Source: CAVZMI01 sp050011775 (lineage in GTDB: Bacteria > Bacteroidota > Ignavibacteria > UBA10030 > CAVZMI01). From it: a stretch of 64,000 nt of DNA. The notes beneath the pieces were generated by a model. That model saw only the letters and a list, made by a program, of their open reading frames with translations. It did no database searches and was not told where the DNA came from. The DNA is taken from the NCBI GenBank assembly GCA_050011775.1, contig JBEKIL010000001.1:372001-436000 (forward strand), read 5' to 3'. A program made the translations under genes and the position numbers. This document shows positions 43,340 to 51,389 of the stretch, one piece after another (position 1 is the first letter of the stretch; every line of letters starts with the position of its first letter).

Positions 43340-44614
43340 ATGTTGGAAATTACCATCACACCGGTGCCCGGCTGCGCGCAGGAGATTGAAATCACTGCTA
43401 CAGCTGAAGAACTTATACCGCATATTGAAAAAGCGTACGAACGTTATCGTCCTAAAGTAGAAATTAAGGGCTTCCGCAAGGGGAAAGCCCCCATGAATAT
43501 GGTCAAGAAGTTCTATGGTGAAACGATTGAGTATGAATCGCTCGATACAATCGCAACAGAGCTTTATCGAAAAGCCATTGAGGAAAAGAACCTGAAACCC
43601 ATCGGCGATCCGACGATGGTAGATATGAATTACAAACGAGGAGAATCATTTCGTTTTAAAATCAAGCATGATGTTCTCCCGGAGATTACAGTTCATGGGT
43701 ACAAAGGACTCAAGATTGAAAAACTCGTCCATCCAATGACCGATGCGGAACTCCAGGAAGAGGTTCTCCGGCTGCGGCGCATCAACAGTACAAGACGTGA
43801 AGCCGAGAAAGTGGAAGATGAAGAATTTGTCGTGACGGCCGATCTGCAGGATCTCGATGAAGCTGGAACACCAATTATCGGTCAAAAACAGAGCGATGCA
43901 CGTCTCTATCTTGCCCAGGAAGAGCTTGTCAAGGAAATTAAAAATTTACTGATCGGTGCCACCGTCGGAAGTGAGCATCGGGTAAAATATGTTACCCAGC
44001 ATGATGATCAGAGACATGATCATCACACACATATTCTCGTTAAGAAAATCGAGAAAGTGGAACTCCCGGAATTCAACGATGAGTTCGTGCAGAAAATCAC
44101 AAAAGAGAAAATCAAAAAAACAGATGAATTTATGCAGAAACTGCGCGAGGATATTGAGTCGTACTGGAAAGAGCGTTCCGATAATAAGGTTATGGATGCC
44201 ATTGCAAATGAGCTTGTGAAAACACATGAATTCGATGTCCCGGAGAGTATCATCAAAGGGTTTCAGGATTCGTTTGTGGAAGACCTCAAAAACCGTCAGC
44301 CCGGCAAGAAGTTACCAGCCGATTTTAATGAAGAAGAATTTAGGAAACACAACAGGGAGTACGCTGTCTGGCATGCCAGATGGCAGATTCTCCGTGAACG
44401 GATAATTGAACAGGAACAGCTGACGGTTGCCGATAGCGACTATGAAGAGATTGCTGAAACAGAGGCGAAGAAAATCGGCATTGAAAAGGAACGATTAATT
44501 ACATACTACAAAGAATCGAAATCGGGGATCGATCGCATTCTTTCGAAAAAGCTGAACGAACTTCTGCTCTCTAATGCCAAGATTACTGTCAGGGAAACTT
44601 CAGATTCATTTTGA
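43340..44614 (+). CDS. tig: Trigger factor
   Basis: Ribosome-associated chaperone. The N-terminal domain holds the ribosome-docking motif GFRKGKAP near residue 46, the middle FKBP-type domain is strongly diverged (LIGATVGSEHRVKYVTQHDD), and the C-terminal helical domain ends in VRETSDSF. The length is 424 residues. An AGGAG precedes the ATG. It lies directly upstream of clpP and clpX, the classic tig-clpP-clpX order. A His/Asp-rich stretch (HDDQRHDHHTH) within the FKBP domain is unusual and could bind metal. Confidence 0.94.
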   Translation: MLEITITPVPGCAQEIEITATAEELIPHIEKAYERYRPKVEIKGFRKGKAPMNMVKKFYGETIEYESLDTIATELYRKAIEEKNLKPIGDPTMVDMNYKRGESFRFKIKHDVLPEITVHGYKGLKIEKLVHPMTDAELQEEVLRLRRINSTRREAEKVEDEEFVVTADLQDLDEAGTPIIGQKQSDARLYLAQEELVKEIKNLLIGATVGSEHRVKYVTQHDDQRHDHHTHILVKKIEKVELPEFNDEFVQKITKEKIKKTDEFMQKLREDIESYWKERSDNKVMDAIANELVKTHEFDVPESIIKGFQDSFVEDLKNRQPGKKLPADFNEEEFRKHNREYAVWHARWQILRERIIEQEQLTVADSDYEEIAETEAKKIGIEKERLITYYKESKSGIDRILSKKLNELLLSNAKITVRETSDSF

Positions 44615-44628
44615 TTAAGGGGATAGAC

Positions 44629-45249
44629 ATGAAATCGGATATCTATAATCAACTGGTGCCCATCGTTGTTGAACAAACGGGACGCGGTGAACGGGCTTAC
44701 GATATTTACTCGCGTCTTCTGAAAGAGCGTATTATTTTTATCGGTACGCCGATCGATGACATAGTCGCCAGCCTGACCATCGCACAGCTTCTCTTTCTTG
44801 CGTCGGAAAATCCTGAGAAGGATGTTCAGGTATACATCAACTCTCCGGGAGGCAGTGTGAGCGCCGGACTGGCAATATATGATACGATGCAGTTCGTTCG
44901 ACCGGACGTTGCTACGACGTGCGTCGGTATAGCGGCCAGTATGGGTGCGGTGCTGCTGGCGGGTGGAACAAAGGGGAAACGAGCGGCACTCCCGAACTCC
45001 CGCATCATGATACATCAACCATGGGGAGGAGTACAGGGTACTGCGAGTGATATCAGAATCCAGGCGGAAGAAATATTGAAAACAAAGAAACGTTTGAACG
45101 AAATCCTTGCATCCCATACCGGAAAATCATTTGAACAAGTTCAGACCGATACCGATCGCGACAATTACATGTCTTCAGATGAAGCAAAAGAATACGGACT
45201 GATAGACAACATCCTGGTTAAGAAACAGGGTGAAAAGAAAGAAAAATAA
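44629..45249 (+). CDS. clpP: ATP-dependent Clp protease proteolytic subunit
   Basis: Serine protease forming the tetradecameric chamber of ClpXP. Catalytic Ser in GIAASMGAVLLAGG, His in MIHQPWGGVQG and Asp in TDTDRDNYMS are present, as is the YINSPGGSVSAGLAIYD oxyanion region. The ATG at 44629 has AAGGGGAT seven bases upstream and follows tig by 14 nt. The 206-residue product is standard. Confidence 0.97.
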   Translation: MKSDIYNQLVPIVVEQTGRGERAYDIYSRLLKERIIFIGTPIDDIVASLTIAQLLFLASENPEKDVQVYINSPGGSVSAGLAIYDTMQFVRPDVATTCVGIAASMGAVLLAGGTKGKRAALPNSRIMIHQPWGGVQGTASDIRIQAEEILKTKKRLNEILASHTGKSFEQVQTDTDRDNYMSSDEAKEYGLIDNILVKKQGEKKEK

Positions 45250-45273
45250 AGACATCGCCGGGAGGGAGCGATC

Positions 45274-46536
45274 ATGACAGAGAAACCGAAAACTCCGGAA
45301 AATATCCGCTGTTCATTTTGCGGACGCGAACCCGATGAGGCGACAAGTATCATCGCGGGTCCGGGTGTGTACATCTGCGATGTCTGCGTCTCTCATTCCA
45401 TAGATATTATCAAGAACAGTACGGCCGCCTTTACTGCACAGAAAGGCGTTAAACATATCGGCCTTCAGCCGCAGGAAATAAAAAAGGCGCTTGATGAATA
45501 TGTGATTGGACAGGAACATGCAAAGAAAACACTCGCTGTGGCGGTCTATAATCACTATAAAAGAATTGATGTCACGGAACCCTTGAAGAATCTGGATGAT
45601 GTCGAGATTGAAAAAAGCAATATTCTGCTGATTGGTCCTACCGGAGTCGGTAAAACGATGCTTGCGCAGACACTTGCAAAGGTATTAGACGTACCGTTTG
45701 CTATTGCCGATGCGACAACCCTGACGGAGGCCGGCTATGTCGGTGATGATGTCGAGACAATTTTAGTCTATCTCCTACAGAATGCCGATTACAATGTGGA
45801 ACGGGCGGAAAGAGGAATCGTGTATATCGATGAGATCGACAAGATCGCCCGGAAAAGCGACAGCGCTTCAATCACACGCGACGTTTCAGGGGAGGGTGTC
45901 CAGCAGGCGTTATTGAAAATCCTTGAGGGTACAATTGCAGGTGTACCACCCAAAGGAGGGCGAAAACATCCCGAACAGAGCCTGATTAACCTGAACACGA
46001 AAAATATACTGTTCATTTGCGGCGGTGCGTTTGAAGGACTCGAAAAGATTATCGAGCGAAGAGTGAGCCAGAATCCGATCGGATTTGGCGCAGAGCTTAA
46101 GGTACGGAAAGAAGAGACTCTTGATGAATTTCTCCACCTTGTTGAACCCGACGATCTTCTGAAATTCGGTTTGATTCCGGAATTTGTAGGCCGGCTTCAT
46201 GTTGTTGCAACTCTTCATTCACTTTCGGAAAATGCGCTGCTGAGTATCCTTACAGAACCGAAGAATGCTCTAATCAAACAATACAAAAAACTTTTTGCCA
46301 TTGAAGGGGTTGAACTTGAATTTGAAAAGCACGCGCTGGAATGTGTTGTGCAACGTGCCATGGAACGCGGGACAGGCGCCCGCGCACTTCGATCCATTAT
46401 CGAAGACACTATGCTCGACATTATGTACCATCTTCCCTCACGACAGAATATAACAAAATGTATTATCACAAAAGAATCCATTCTTCGAAAAAACGAGCCG
46501 ATTTATCTCTACGAAGACCGGAAGGCAACTGCATAG
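45274..46536 (+). CDS. clpX: ATP-dependent Clp protease ATP-binding subunit ClpX
   Basis: AAA+ unfoldase partner of ClpP. The N-terminal zinc-binding domain (CSFCGREPDEATSIIAGPGVYICDVC, four cysteines) is followed by Walker A GPTGVGKT, Walker B IVYIDEIDKIA, the pore-loop segment EAGYVGDDVE and the IGFG ClpP-docking loop (QNPIGFGAEL). The length is 420 residues. It starts 24 nt after clpP with a GGGAGG ribosome-binding site. Confidence 0.98.
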   Translation: MTEKPKTPENIRCSFCGREPDEATSIIAGPGVYICDVCVSHSIDIIKNSTAAFTAQKGVKHIGLQPQEIKKALDEYVIGQEHAKKTLAVAVYNHYKRIDVTEPLKNLDDVEIEKSNILLIGPTGVGKTMLAQTLAKVLDVPFAIADATTLTEAGYVGDDVETILVYLLQNADYNVERAERGIVYIDEIDKIARKSDSASITRDVSGEGVQQALLKILEGTIAGVPPKGGRKHPEQSLINLNTKNILFICGGAFEGLEKIIERRVSQNPIGFGAELKVRKEETLDEFLHLVEPDDLLKFGLIPEFVGRLHVVATLHSLSENALLSILTEPKNALIKQYKKLFAIEGVELEFEKHALECVVQRAMERGTGARALRSIIEDTMLDIMYHLPSRQNITKCIITKESILRKNEPIYLYEDRKATA

Positions 46537-46560
46537 AAATGATGTACTAACAAAGCATCG

Positions 46561-46600
46561 GGTGAATGCAAGTATCTTTTTATCAGCATTCGCCTTTTTT
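46561..46600 (+). terminator. Terminator after clpX
   Basis: GGTGAATGC (46561-46569) pairs with GCATTCGCC (46586-46594), with one G-T wobble, followed by six T. It separates the tig-clpP-clpX run from mntP. Confidence 0.85.
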
Positions 46601-46612
46601 ATTTTTTAATAA

Positions 46613-47176
46613 ATGACCACGATAGAAATTATTTTCATAGCAATCGGATTAGCAATGGATGCCTTTGCAGTTGCGCTGGGAATCGGTTCATCCCGGTATG
46701 GAAAGGGACCAGGACCGGTATTCAGGATTTCGTTTCATTTCGGACTTTTTCAATTTTTCATGCCCGTTATCGGATGGTATATCGGGTATACAATTGAACC
46801 GCTGATACAGGCATTTGACCATTGGATTGCCTTCGCCTTACTGGCATATGTAGGTGGGAAAATGATTCGTACCGGTTCGAGAACCAGACAGGATGTTCAA
46901 GTTTCTTCCGGAGATCCTACGACCGGAATGACACTTGTCCTACTCTCGGTCGCCACAAGCATCGATGCCCTGGCGGTAGGTCTCAGTCTGGCAATCATAC
47001 GGATCAATATCTGGTATCCAAGCATCATTATCGGTGTGATCACAGGGATATTATCGCTTGTCGGCTTGCGCCTCGGTCATGTTCTCGGGGAAAAATTCGG
47101 AAAGAGAATGGAGATAGTCGGGGGAATTATTCTCTGCATTATCGGGATACGGATTGTTATTGCTCATATGGTATAA
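46613..47176 (+). CDS. mntP: Manganese efflux pump MntP
   Basis: 187-residue six-helix membrane protein of the MntP (DUF204) family with two internal repeats of three helices. The conserved acidic motifs are present: AMDAFAVALGIG in helix 1 and SIDALAVGLSLAI in helix 4, the second half of the repeat. It exports Mn2+ in studied bacteria. The gene lies 12 nt after the clpX terminator and uses ATG 46613 with no strong ribosome-binding site. No mntP (yybP-ykoY) riboswitch is evident upstream. Confidence 0.92.
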   Translation: MTTIEIIFIAIGLAMDAFAVALGIGSSRYGKGPGPVFRISFHFGLFQFFMPVIGWYIGYTIEPLIQAFDHWIAFALLAYVGGKMIRTGSRTRQDVQVSSGDPTTGMTLVLLSVATSIDALAVGLSLAIIRINIWYPSIIIGVITGILSLVGLRLGHVLGEKFGKRMEIVGGIILCIIGIRIVIAHMV

Positions 47177-47282
47177 GAACACGGAAAGTCTTAAAAAAGT
47201 AGGGGATCAAAAAAATGGCACATATATCGATATACGGTTGCCGTTTATAATTTAGGATTACTATCAAAAGGGAGATGAAAAA

Positions 47283-48548
47283 ATGAAAAAGCTATTGACG
47301 ATACTTTTTATTCTTATCGGACTTACAGGCACCCTATCTTCACAAACAACCTGGTATGTCGATATCACGAGTGGCTTGGGCGCGAACAGTGGTTTATCGC
47401 CGATAAATTCGCCTCCCGGTAATGGCCCCAAAAGTACCATCTCGGAGGTCATAGCCACCGGTGCACTCAATGACGGCGATATCATAAACATTGCCGCAGG
47501 GACGTATTCCGACTCCCCGACAATTTCTAAAAATATTACCGTCAACGGATACAAAATAACCGGATTATCAGACATAATTTTTAACGTTTCTACGGCGAGC
47601 ATGGTATTCAATATGAGCGGCGTTACCACATTTAGTCTGGATGCTGTGAGTGCCTACGGGCTTTTAGCTGCAGACCGTTTTTATTTTACCGGATCAGACA
47701 ATACGGGAATTTATCTGCACTCGGGGGAAATTCTTCTCTCAACAGCGATATTTTATATGGCTCCTCCTTTCTTGTTTCAGCCGAGTATTCCTGCAAGCAC
47801 GGCGCCTCCTCCAATGACATGGTATGTCGATGTGGTGATCGGCCTTGATGCATATAATGGTTTATCGCCGACGCCGGGTCCGCCCGGGCAAGGACCGGTG
47901 ACATCGATTTCACACGTCATTATTACGGGTCTTGGAGACGACGATATGATTAACATCGCTGCAGGTAATTATACCGATGCTCCCACAATCACGAAAAATA
48001 TCAGAATCAACGGTTACCGATCGTCGAGTTTCACTGAAGTTCTATTTAATTTGTCTTCCGCCGATATGGTATTCAATATGACGGGAAGGACTGTTTTTTC
48101 GGTCGGCGCCGTGGATATTTATTCAGCGGCAGATCGTTTTCATTTTACAGGGTCAACGACGAACGGCGTTCATCTTAAAACCGGATGCGTTCATCTTTCA
48201 AATGCGATATTTTATTTCACTCCTCCTTTTTTGTTTCAAGGTGAAATCGCACCGACCCGTATTTCAGAAAGCGAATCGTTGCCCGAAGAATTTGATCTGA
48301 TGCAGTGCTATCCCAACCCGTTCAATCCGAGTACAACCATTCGATATGAACTACCACAGGCATCGTCCGTCACACTTAAAGTCTATAATGTGCTCGGACA
48401 GGTAGTGGATGTACTTGTCAGTGAAAAAAAGGCTGCCGGAGTTTATCAAGTAAACTTCAATGCTACTAATTTGCCGAGTGGAGTCTATTTCTATAGACTT
48501 AAATCGGGGAATTACACTGAAACGAAGAAACTTGTTTTGCTCAGATAG
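47283..48548 (+). CDS. Secreted surface protein with Por-type C-terminal sorting domain and internal duplication
   Basis: 421 residues. A signal peptide (1-19) is followed by two copies of a roughly 140-residue unit (about 21-160 and about 178-317): each starts TWYVD or TWYVDV and contains NIAAG, the TISKNI/TITKNI word, a MVFNM repeat and ends with a PPFLFQ segment. This looks like a small beta-helix or carbohydrate-recognition unit. The C-terminal about 85 residues (YPNPFNPSTTIRYELP, GVYFYRLKSG) are the type IX sorting-type domain common in FCB-group bacteria. Ligand unknown. It has GGGAG just upstream of its ATG. Confidence 0.88.
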   Translation: MKKLLTILFILIGLTGTLSSQTTWYVDITSGLGANSGLSPINSPPGNGPKSTISEVIATGALNDGDIINIAAGTYSDSPTISKNITVNGYKITGLSDIIFNVSTASMVFNMSGVTTFSLDAVSAYGLLAADRFYFTGSDNTGIYLHSGEILLSTAIFYMAPPFLFQPSIPASTAPPPMTWYVDVVIGLDAYNGLSPTPGPPGQGPVTSISHVIITGLGDDDMINIAAGNYTDAPTITKNIRINGYRSSSFTEVLFNLSSADMVFNMTGRTVFSVGAVDIYSAADRFHFTGSTTNGVHLKTGCVHLSNAIFYFTPPFLFQGEIAPTRISESESLPEEFDLMQCYPNPFNPSTTIRYELPQASSVTLKVYNVLGQVVDVLVSEKKAAGVYQVNFNATNLPSGVYFYRLKSGNYTETKKLVLLR

Positions 48549-48843
48549 TGCCATTTGTCTTCAGACCAAATCAGACCGTTTGGGCAAAAAATTAAATGAG
48601 ACTTATCAAGAGTCCCACTATGCGGCAGCTCCGGTTAGGGCTGCCGTAATTGCTTATTAGTAGCTGATTTCGTAACATACACATGTTCCTACGAAATACA
48701 TCCGACAACCAGCGCTATTATATTGAGTCATAGATAAAGTTTTAGCTTTTTCAATTCAGATATTCTAGCCAAATACTAATCAAAGTAATCAGTGTTGCAA
48801 CTTAGATCCAGTCCATTAGGCGGCAAATCTCGGAGTCCAATTT

Positions 48844-49380
48844 ATGACAAAACAGAAGACAGTTTCAACACTACAAATAAACTCAACTCCGCAAAAAGAC
48901 TCTTTAACCTATCTTCTTGATATTCTGAAAATGGAAATAGAGTCAATAAATGCCATCATAGCTCGCATGGATGAGATAACTCAGACCACAAAAAACTGGG
49001 CAATTGTTACTTGGGCTGGCAGTGTTGCCCTTGCCCTCACGGAATCGAGCCTGAGAGCATACATATCTCTTACAGCAGTTTTACCATTGATCTTCTGGTA
49101 CATTGACGGTCATTGGCGGCATCTCCAAGGAAGGTCAATTTACCGAATGAATAAAATTCATGAATTTCTTAACAGTGAATCCTTTCAACAATCATTTGTG
49201 CAAAACAGGCTGATTGATTTTAAAGTATTGGACCCAATAGGCCGCCAATATTTGAGTGATATTAACTATAAAAAGGCAGTTTCAATTCGCCGCACACAGA
49301 TGTATGCCTCGGTAATAGTATTCTATTTTGCACTGGTCTTTATCAGTATAGGACTCGGTCTTCTATTTCATTATCGATAA
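48844..49380 (+). CDS. Hypothetical two-helix membrane protein
   Basis: 178-residue protein. The Lys/Gln-rich N-terminus is followed by a helix of moderate charge (YLLDILKMEIESINAIIARMD), two hydrophobic stretches close together (NWAIVTWAGSVALALT and LTAVLPLIFWYI), a basic-aromatic middle region, and a final membrane helix (VIVFYFALVFISIGLGLLF). I recognise no family. The architecture resembles small membrane proteins of accessory or defence loci, but that is only a resemblance. It is alone on the plus strand, flanked by long gaps. Confidence 0.65.
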   Translation: MTKQKTVSTLQINSTPQKDSLTYLLDILKMEIESINAIIARMDEITQTTKNWAIVTWAGSVALALTESSLRAYISLTAVLPLIFWYIDGHWRHLQGRSIYRMNKIHEFLNSESFQQSFVQNRLIDFKVLDPIGRQYLSDINYKKAVSIRRTQMYASVIVFYFALVFISIGLGLLFHYR

Positions 49381-49468
49381 CAAAATTAGGAATTGACGCC
49401 TAACCCACTACTCCCCTATTGATCCCAGTGGAGTACGTAGGATCGTAAATCTCACTGGAAAACGTGAG

Positions 49469-49570
49469 ATGGGAAAAATCGGAACACGGAAGCATCCCGA
49501 TTGTCCTCGACATTCCCTGATTGTCATCAGGGTAAACGTCGTGGCAGGGAAGCTGACGGAATTAGCGTAG
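49469..49570 (+). pseudogene. Possible remnant of a small SEC-C-type zinc protein gene
   Basis: Within the 388-nt gap after the membrane protein, a 34-codon frame starts MGKIGTRKHP, continues through VIRV and ELA, and stops. The opening is like that of a family of small SEC-C motif proteins, and in another frame (about 49577 onward) the string KHGLRTSSID could be a further fragment. No intact gene is left. Homology is suspected from pattern memory only. Confidence 0.25.
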
Positions 49571-49768
49571 GTATGATAAACATGGCTTACGTACGTCGAG
49601 TATCGATTGAATTTGGAAAATAATCTACCTTGAAAGTTATCAGTTCGGCAGCATAGCCGCCATCCGCTGACCCGCACCAACAAAAATATTTCAGATACTC
49701 TTCCTTGACTTAAAGAAGGATGATATATTACCTTATAGAAGCAATGAAAATAAATATGGAGGTTTTAA

Positions 49769-49963
49769 ATGATAATTGGTTGTAAAGTTCTTCTTCACTC
49801 GGGTCAGGTAAAACCTTGTAATATTATTTCTCGAATCCGAGGATCATCATACAGTTGGAAGATTATCTTGCTTACAGGTGAGACTATCATTGTCGAGGAC
49901 TGGAGAGTATTCATTTCTTGTCCAATTTATCCAATAGATTATCATCTAAGTCAACATAAATGA
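49769..49963 (+). CDS. Small hypothetical protein
   Basis: 64 residues, start ATG with GGAGG eight bases upstream. The sequence (MIIGCKVLLHSGQVKPCNII) is beta-rich with two Cys and a Trp-containing middle (YSWKIILLTGETIIVEDWRV). No family is recognised. Its stop overlaps the ATG of a lipoprotein-like frame by 4 nt, which argues that both are expressed. Confidence 0.5.
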   Translation: MIIGCKVLLHSGQVKPCNIISRIRGSSYSWKIILLTGETIIVEDWRVFISCPIYPIDYHLSQHK

Positions 49964-50097
49964 AGACTATGAGTCCGATTCGTTATACAAAACAACACTC
50001 TCTTATCACAGGCGTATTCTTTCTGTTCATTTTGCTTACTATTTCTTGTAAAAATGCTTATCCATATCCGACAGACAATCCAGATAGCGAAGCTTGA
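49960..50097 (+). CDS. Small putative lipoprotein
   Basis: 45 residues: basic N-terminus (MKTMSPIRYTKQHS), hydrophobic segment (LITGVFFLFILLTISC) ending in a cysteine that could be lipidated, then a short acidic tail (NAYPYPTDNPDSEA). The lipobox is non-standard (T-I-S-C). It overlaps the previous gene by 4 nt. Too short to assign a function; it may be a toxin-like or entry-exclusion peptide, which is a guess. Confidence 0.45.
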   Translation: MKTMSPIRYTKQHSLITGVFFLFILLTISCKNAYPYPTDNPDSEA

Positions 50098-50137
50098 TAT
50101 TATTAAGGCTTTTGTGTAATTTGTTAGGCAGTTCGTT

Positions 50138-50245
50138 CGGGGCGTAGCTTCCATTTCACAATAACTTAACAAGTCTGCCGGAGGCAGATAAAGTTAAGTT
50201 GTGATGTGAAATGAGAATCCCGTTCCAACTTCGTTGGAGCGGGAT
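50138..50245. repeat. tRNA-Pro 5' fragment A running into two hairpins
   Basis: CGGGGCGTAGCT (50138-50149) equals the first 12 nt of the intact tRNA-Pro at 50483. It is followed by arms CATTTCACAATAACTTAAC (50152-50170) and their reverse complement with a two-base bulge (50193-50213), enclosing a TCTGCC/GGCAGA stem at 50174-50188. A further hairpin pairs ATCCCGTTCCAA (50217-50228) with TTGGAGCGGGAT (50234-50245) across a CTTCG loop. Confidence 0.7.
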
Positions 50246-50270
50246 CTATGAACCGAATATATTGTCTTTT

Positions 50271-50458
50271 CGGGGCGTAGCTCAGTCCCGCACTTTCCCG
50301 ACAAAGTCGGGAAAGTACGAGGATCCCGACCCATGAGAATATTTAATAGAAGGTCGGGACCCGGTTCCATTCCGCCCAGAGTTAACGTTTTAAGTCATTA
50401 AGAAGCGTTAACTCTGATGGCGGAATGGGAATCCCGTTCCAGTAATTGTGGAACGGGA
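50271..50458. repeat. tRNA-Pro 5' fragment B interrupted by hairpins
   Basis: CGGGGCGTAGCTCAGTCCCG (50271-50290) matches the tRNA through the D-arm, then sequence unrelated to the tRNA begins. Hairpins follow: ACTTTCCCGAC/GTCGGGAAAGT (50292-50316, perfect 11-bp); TCCCGACC with GGTCGGGA (50324-50359); a long pair CCATTCCGCC...TTAACG with CGTTAACT...GGAATGG (50367-50387 with 50406-50428); and TCCCGTTCCA/TGGAACGGGA (50432-50458). There is no gene in this stretch. Confidence 0.7.
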
Positions 50459-50482
50459 CTTATTAAGCATAAATATTTTTTT

Positions 50483-50557
50483 CGGGGCGTAGCTCAGCCC
50501 GGCTAGAGCGCTTGGTTTGGGACCAAGAAGTCGCAGGTTCGAATCCTGTCGCCCCGA
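50483..50557 (+). tRNA. tRNA-Pro (anticodon TGG)
   Basis: Acceptor stem CGGGGCG (50483-50489) pairs with CGCCCCG (50550-50556); the D-arm GCTC...GAGC, the anticodon stem CTTGG/CCAAG around the loop TTTGGGA, and the T-arm CAGG with TTCGAATC loop and CCTG are complete. The anticodon is TGG. Discriminator is A at 50557 and the genome does not fully encode CCA (ACA follows). It is the only intact tRNA in the window. Its 5' start and its 3' end are duplicated in fragments on both sides. Confidence 0.96.
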
Positions 50558-50606
50558 CAAAAAATGAAATAGTCAAAATACCTTTTATCTCCCCTATATA
50601 AGAGAA

Positions 50607-50820
50607 ATGCCGATTTTTACTCTTTATATCCTTTACTCTCCATCCCATACGAGAACATAGAAGAATTAAGGAACATAATCAAGGCAAAGTAAGATCAACG
50701 AAAGCTTATGTACCGTGGGAAATGATTTGGAGTGAGGAGTTCATGAGCAGAGATGATGCTTTGAAAAGTGAAAAATATTATAAAAGTAGTGCAGGTCGAC
50801 AGAAAATAAAAAATATCTTA
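50607..50820 (+). pseudogene. Decayed GIY-YIG endonuclease gene next to the tRNA
   Basis: A frame at 50607 opens MPIFTLYILYS, the usual GIY-YIG N-terminus, and stops at 50660. From 50650, in the +1 frame, REHRRIKEHNQGKVRSTKAY and ALKSEKYYKSSAGRQKIKNIL read the second half of the domain. The GIY-YIG core (about 13-15 residues) and reading frame are lost, so it is inactive. The reading frame runs on into the tRNA-Pro 3' fragment at 50828. Confidence 0.75.
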
Positions 50821-50827
50821 GATACCG

Positions 50828-50907
50828 AGAAGTCGCAGGTTCGCTCGCCTCGCTCCGCCGATAAAGCAACATAGGAGCTCGGCGGAGCGGGAATCCTGTC
50901 GCCCCGA
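50828..50907 (+). pseudogene. tRNA-Pro 3' fragment with a palindrome inserted in the T-loop
   Basis: AGAAGTCGCAGGTTCG (50828-50843) and GAATCCTGTCGCCCCGA (50891-50907) are the two halves of the tRNA-Pro 3' end. They are separated by an insert of about 48 nt containing CGCTCCGCCGA (50851-50861) and TCGGCGGAGCG (50879-50889), a perfect 11-bp stem. Without the insert, the fragment would be the exact 3' part of the tRNA from just after the anticodon arm. It cannot fold as a tRNA. Confidence 0.8.
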
Positions 50908-51040
50908 CAAAAATGCTGAGTAATTCTTAAAATTGTAATATCTGTATATATTCTTCATCCCTCCATTAATTTAATCATCAGTCCGTAGTTCTTCTAGTGG
51001 AATAGTATACAGTTTTTTACCTTTTATTAGTGTTGTACGC

Positions 51041-51389
51041 AGAAAAATATGGTTTTTTCTATTCTAAAAAATTCTCTGACGACAAAATCGCTGGCTTGCA
51101 GCAGGAAGAAGGTGGGCCGTGTGTCGGCGCATTATGGTGTGTTTACGATCGAGGCTTATAATATGATGGATCGACTTTTTCCGGCTTGGTAAGGCCGAGA
51201 TCGTTGGACAAAAGTTAGCCTTCTTAAAAGCGCGCGGGGGCAAGCCATCTCACGTGGGTTGCGATTTTGTTATGTTTTCTTTCTGTCACTTTCGATATAT
51301 CGTCCCGTTTTCGTTTTGTGGAGGACTCTGACATGTTCTTTCAGAAGCACGGGGCTTTTCAAAAAGAAAGTGACAGAAACACTAGTCTC
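51041..51389 (+). repeat. Copy 2 of the structured intergenic element
   Basis: Matches copy 1 (42840-43214) in block order over about 349 nt. ACAAAATCGC (51082-51091) can pair with GCGATTTTGT (51261-51270), with the copy 1 T-G wobble replaced by C-G. The 3' hairpin TTTCTGTCACTTTC (51280-51293) pairs perfectly with GAAAGTGACAGAAA (51366-51379). Compared with copy 1's GTCCC/GGGAC, the paired bases in GTCAC/GTGAC change on both arms. It ends at the tRNA-like 23-bp direct repeat at 51389. Orientation is inferred from the block order. Confidence 0.6.

Noticed and set aside
43099..43389. 96-codon frame through the element's 3' hairpins into tig
   Set aside because: Reads across palindromes and overlaps the trigger factor start in another frame.
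48623..48646. Hairpin CGGCAGC/GCTGCCG after the surface-protein gene as a terminator
   Set aside because: Stem is present but no T-tract follows; function not supported.
49408..49683. 91-codon minus-strand frame after the membrane protein gene
   Set aside because: No family pattern and no ribosome-binding site; the plus strand reads a better, though decayed, protein match.
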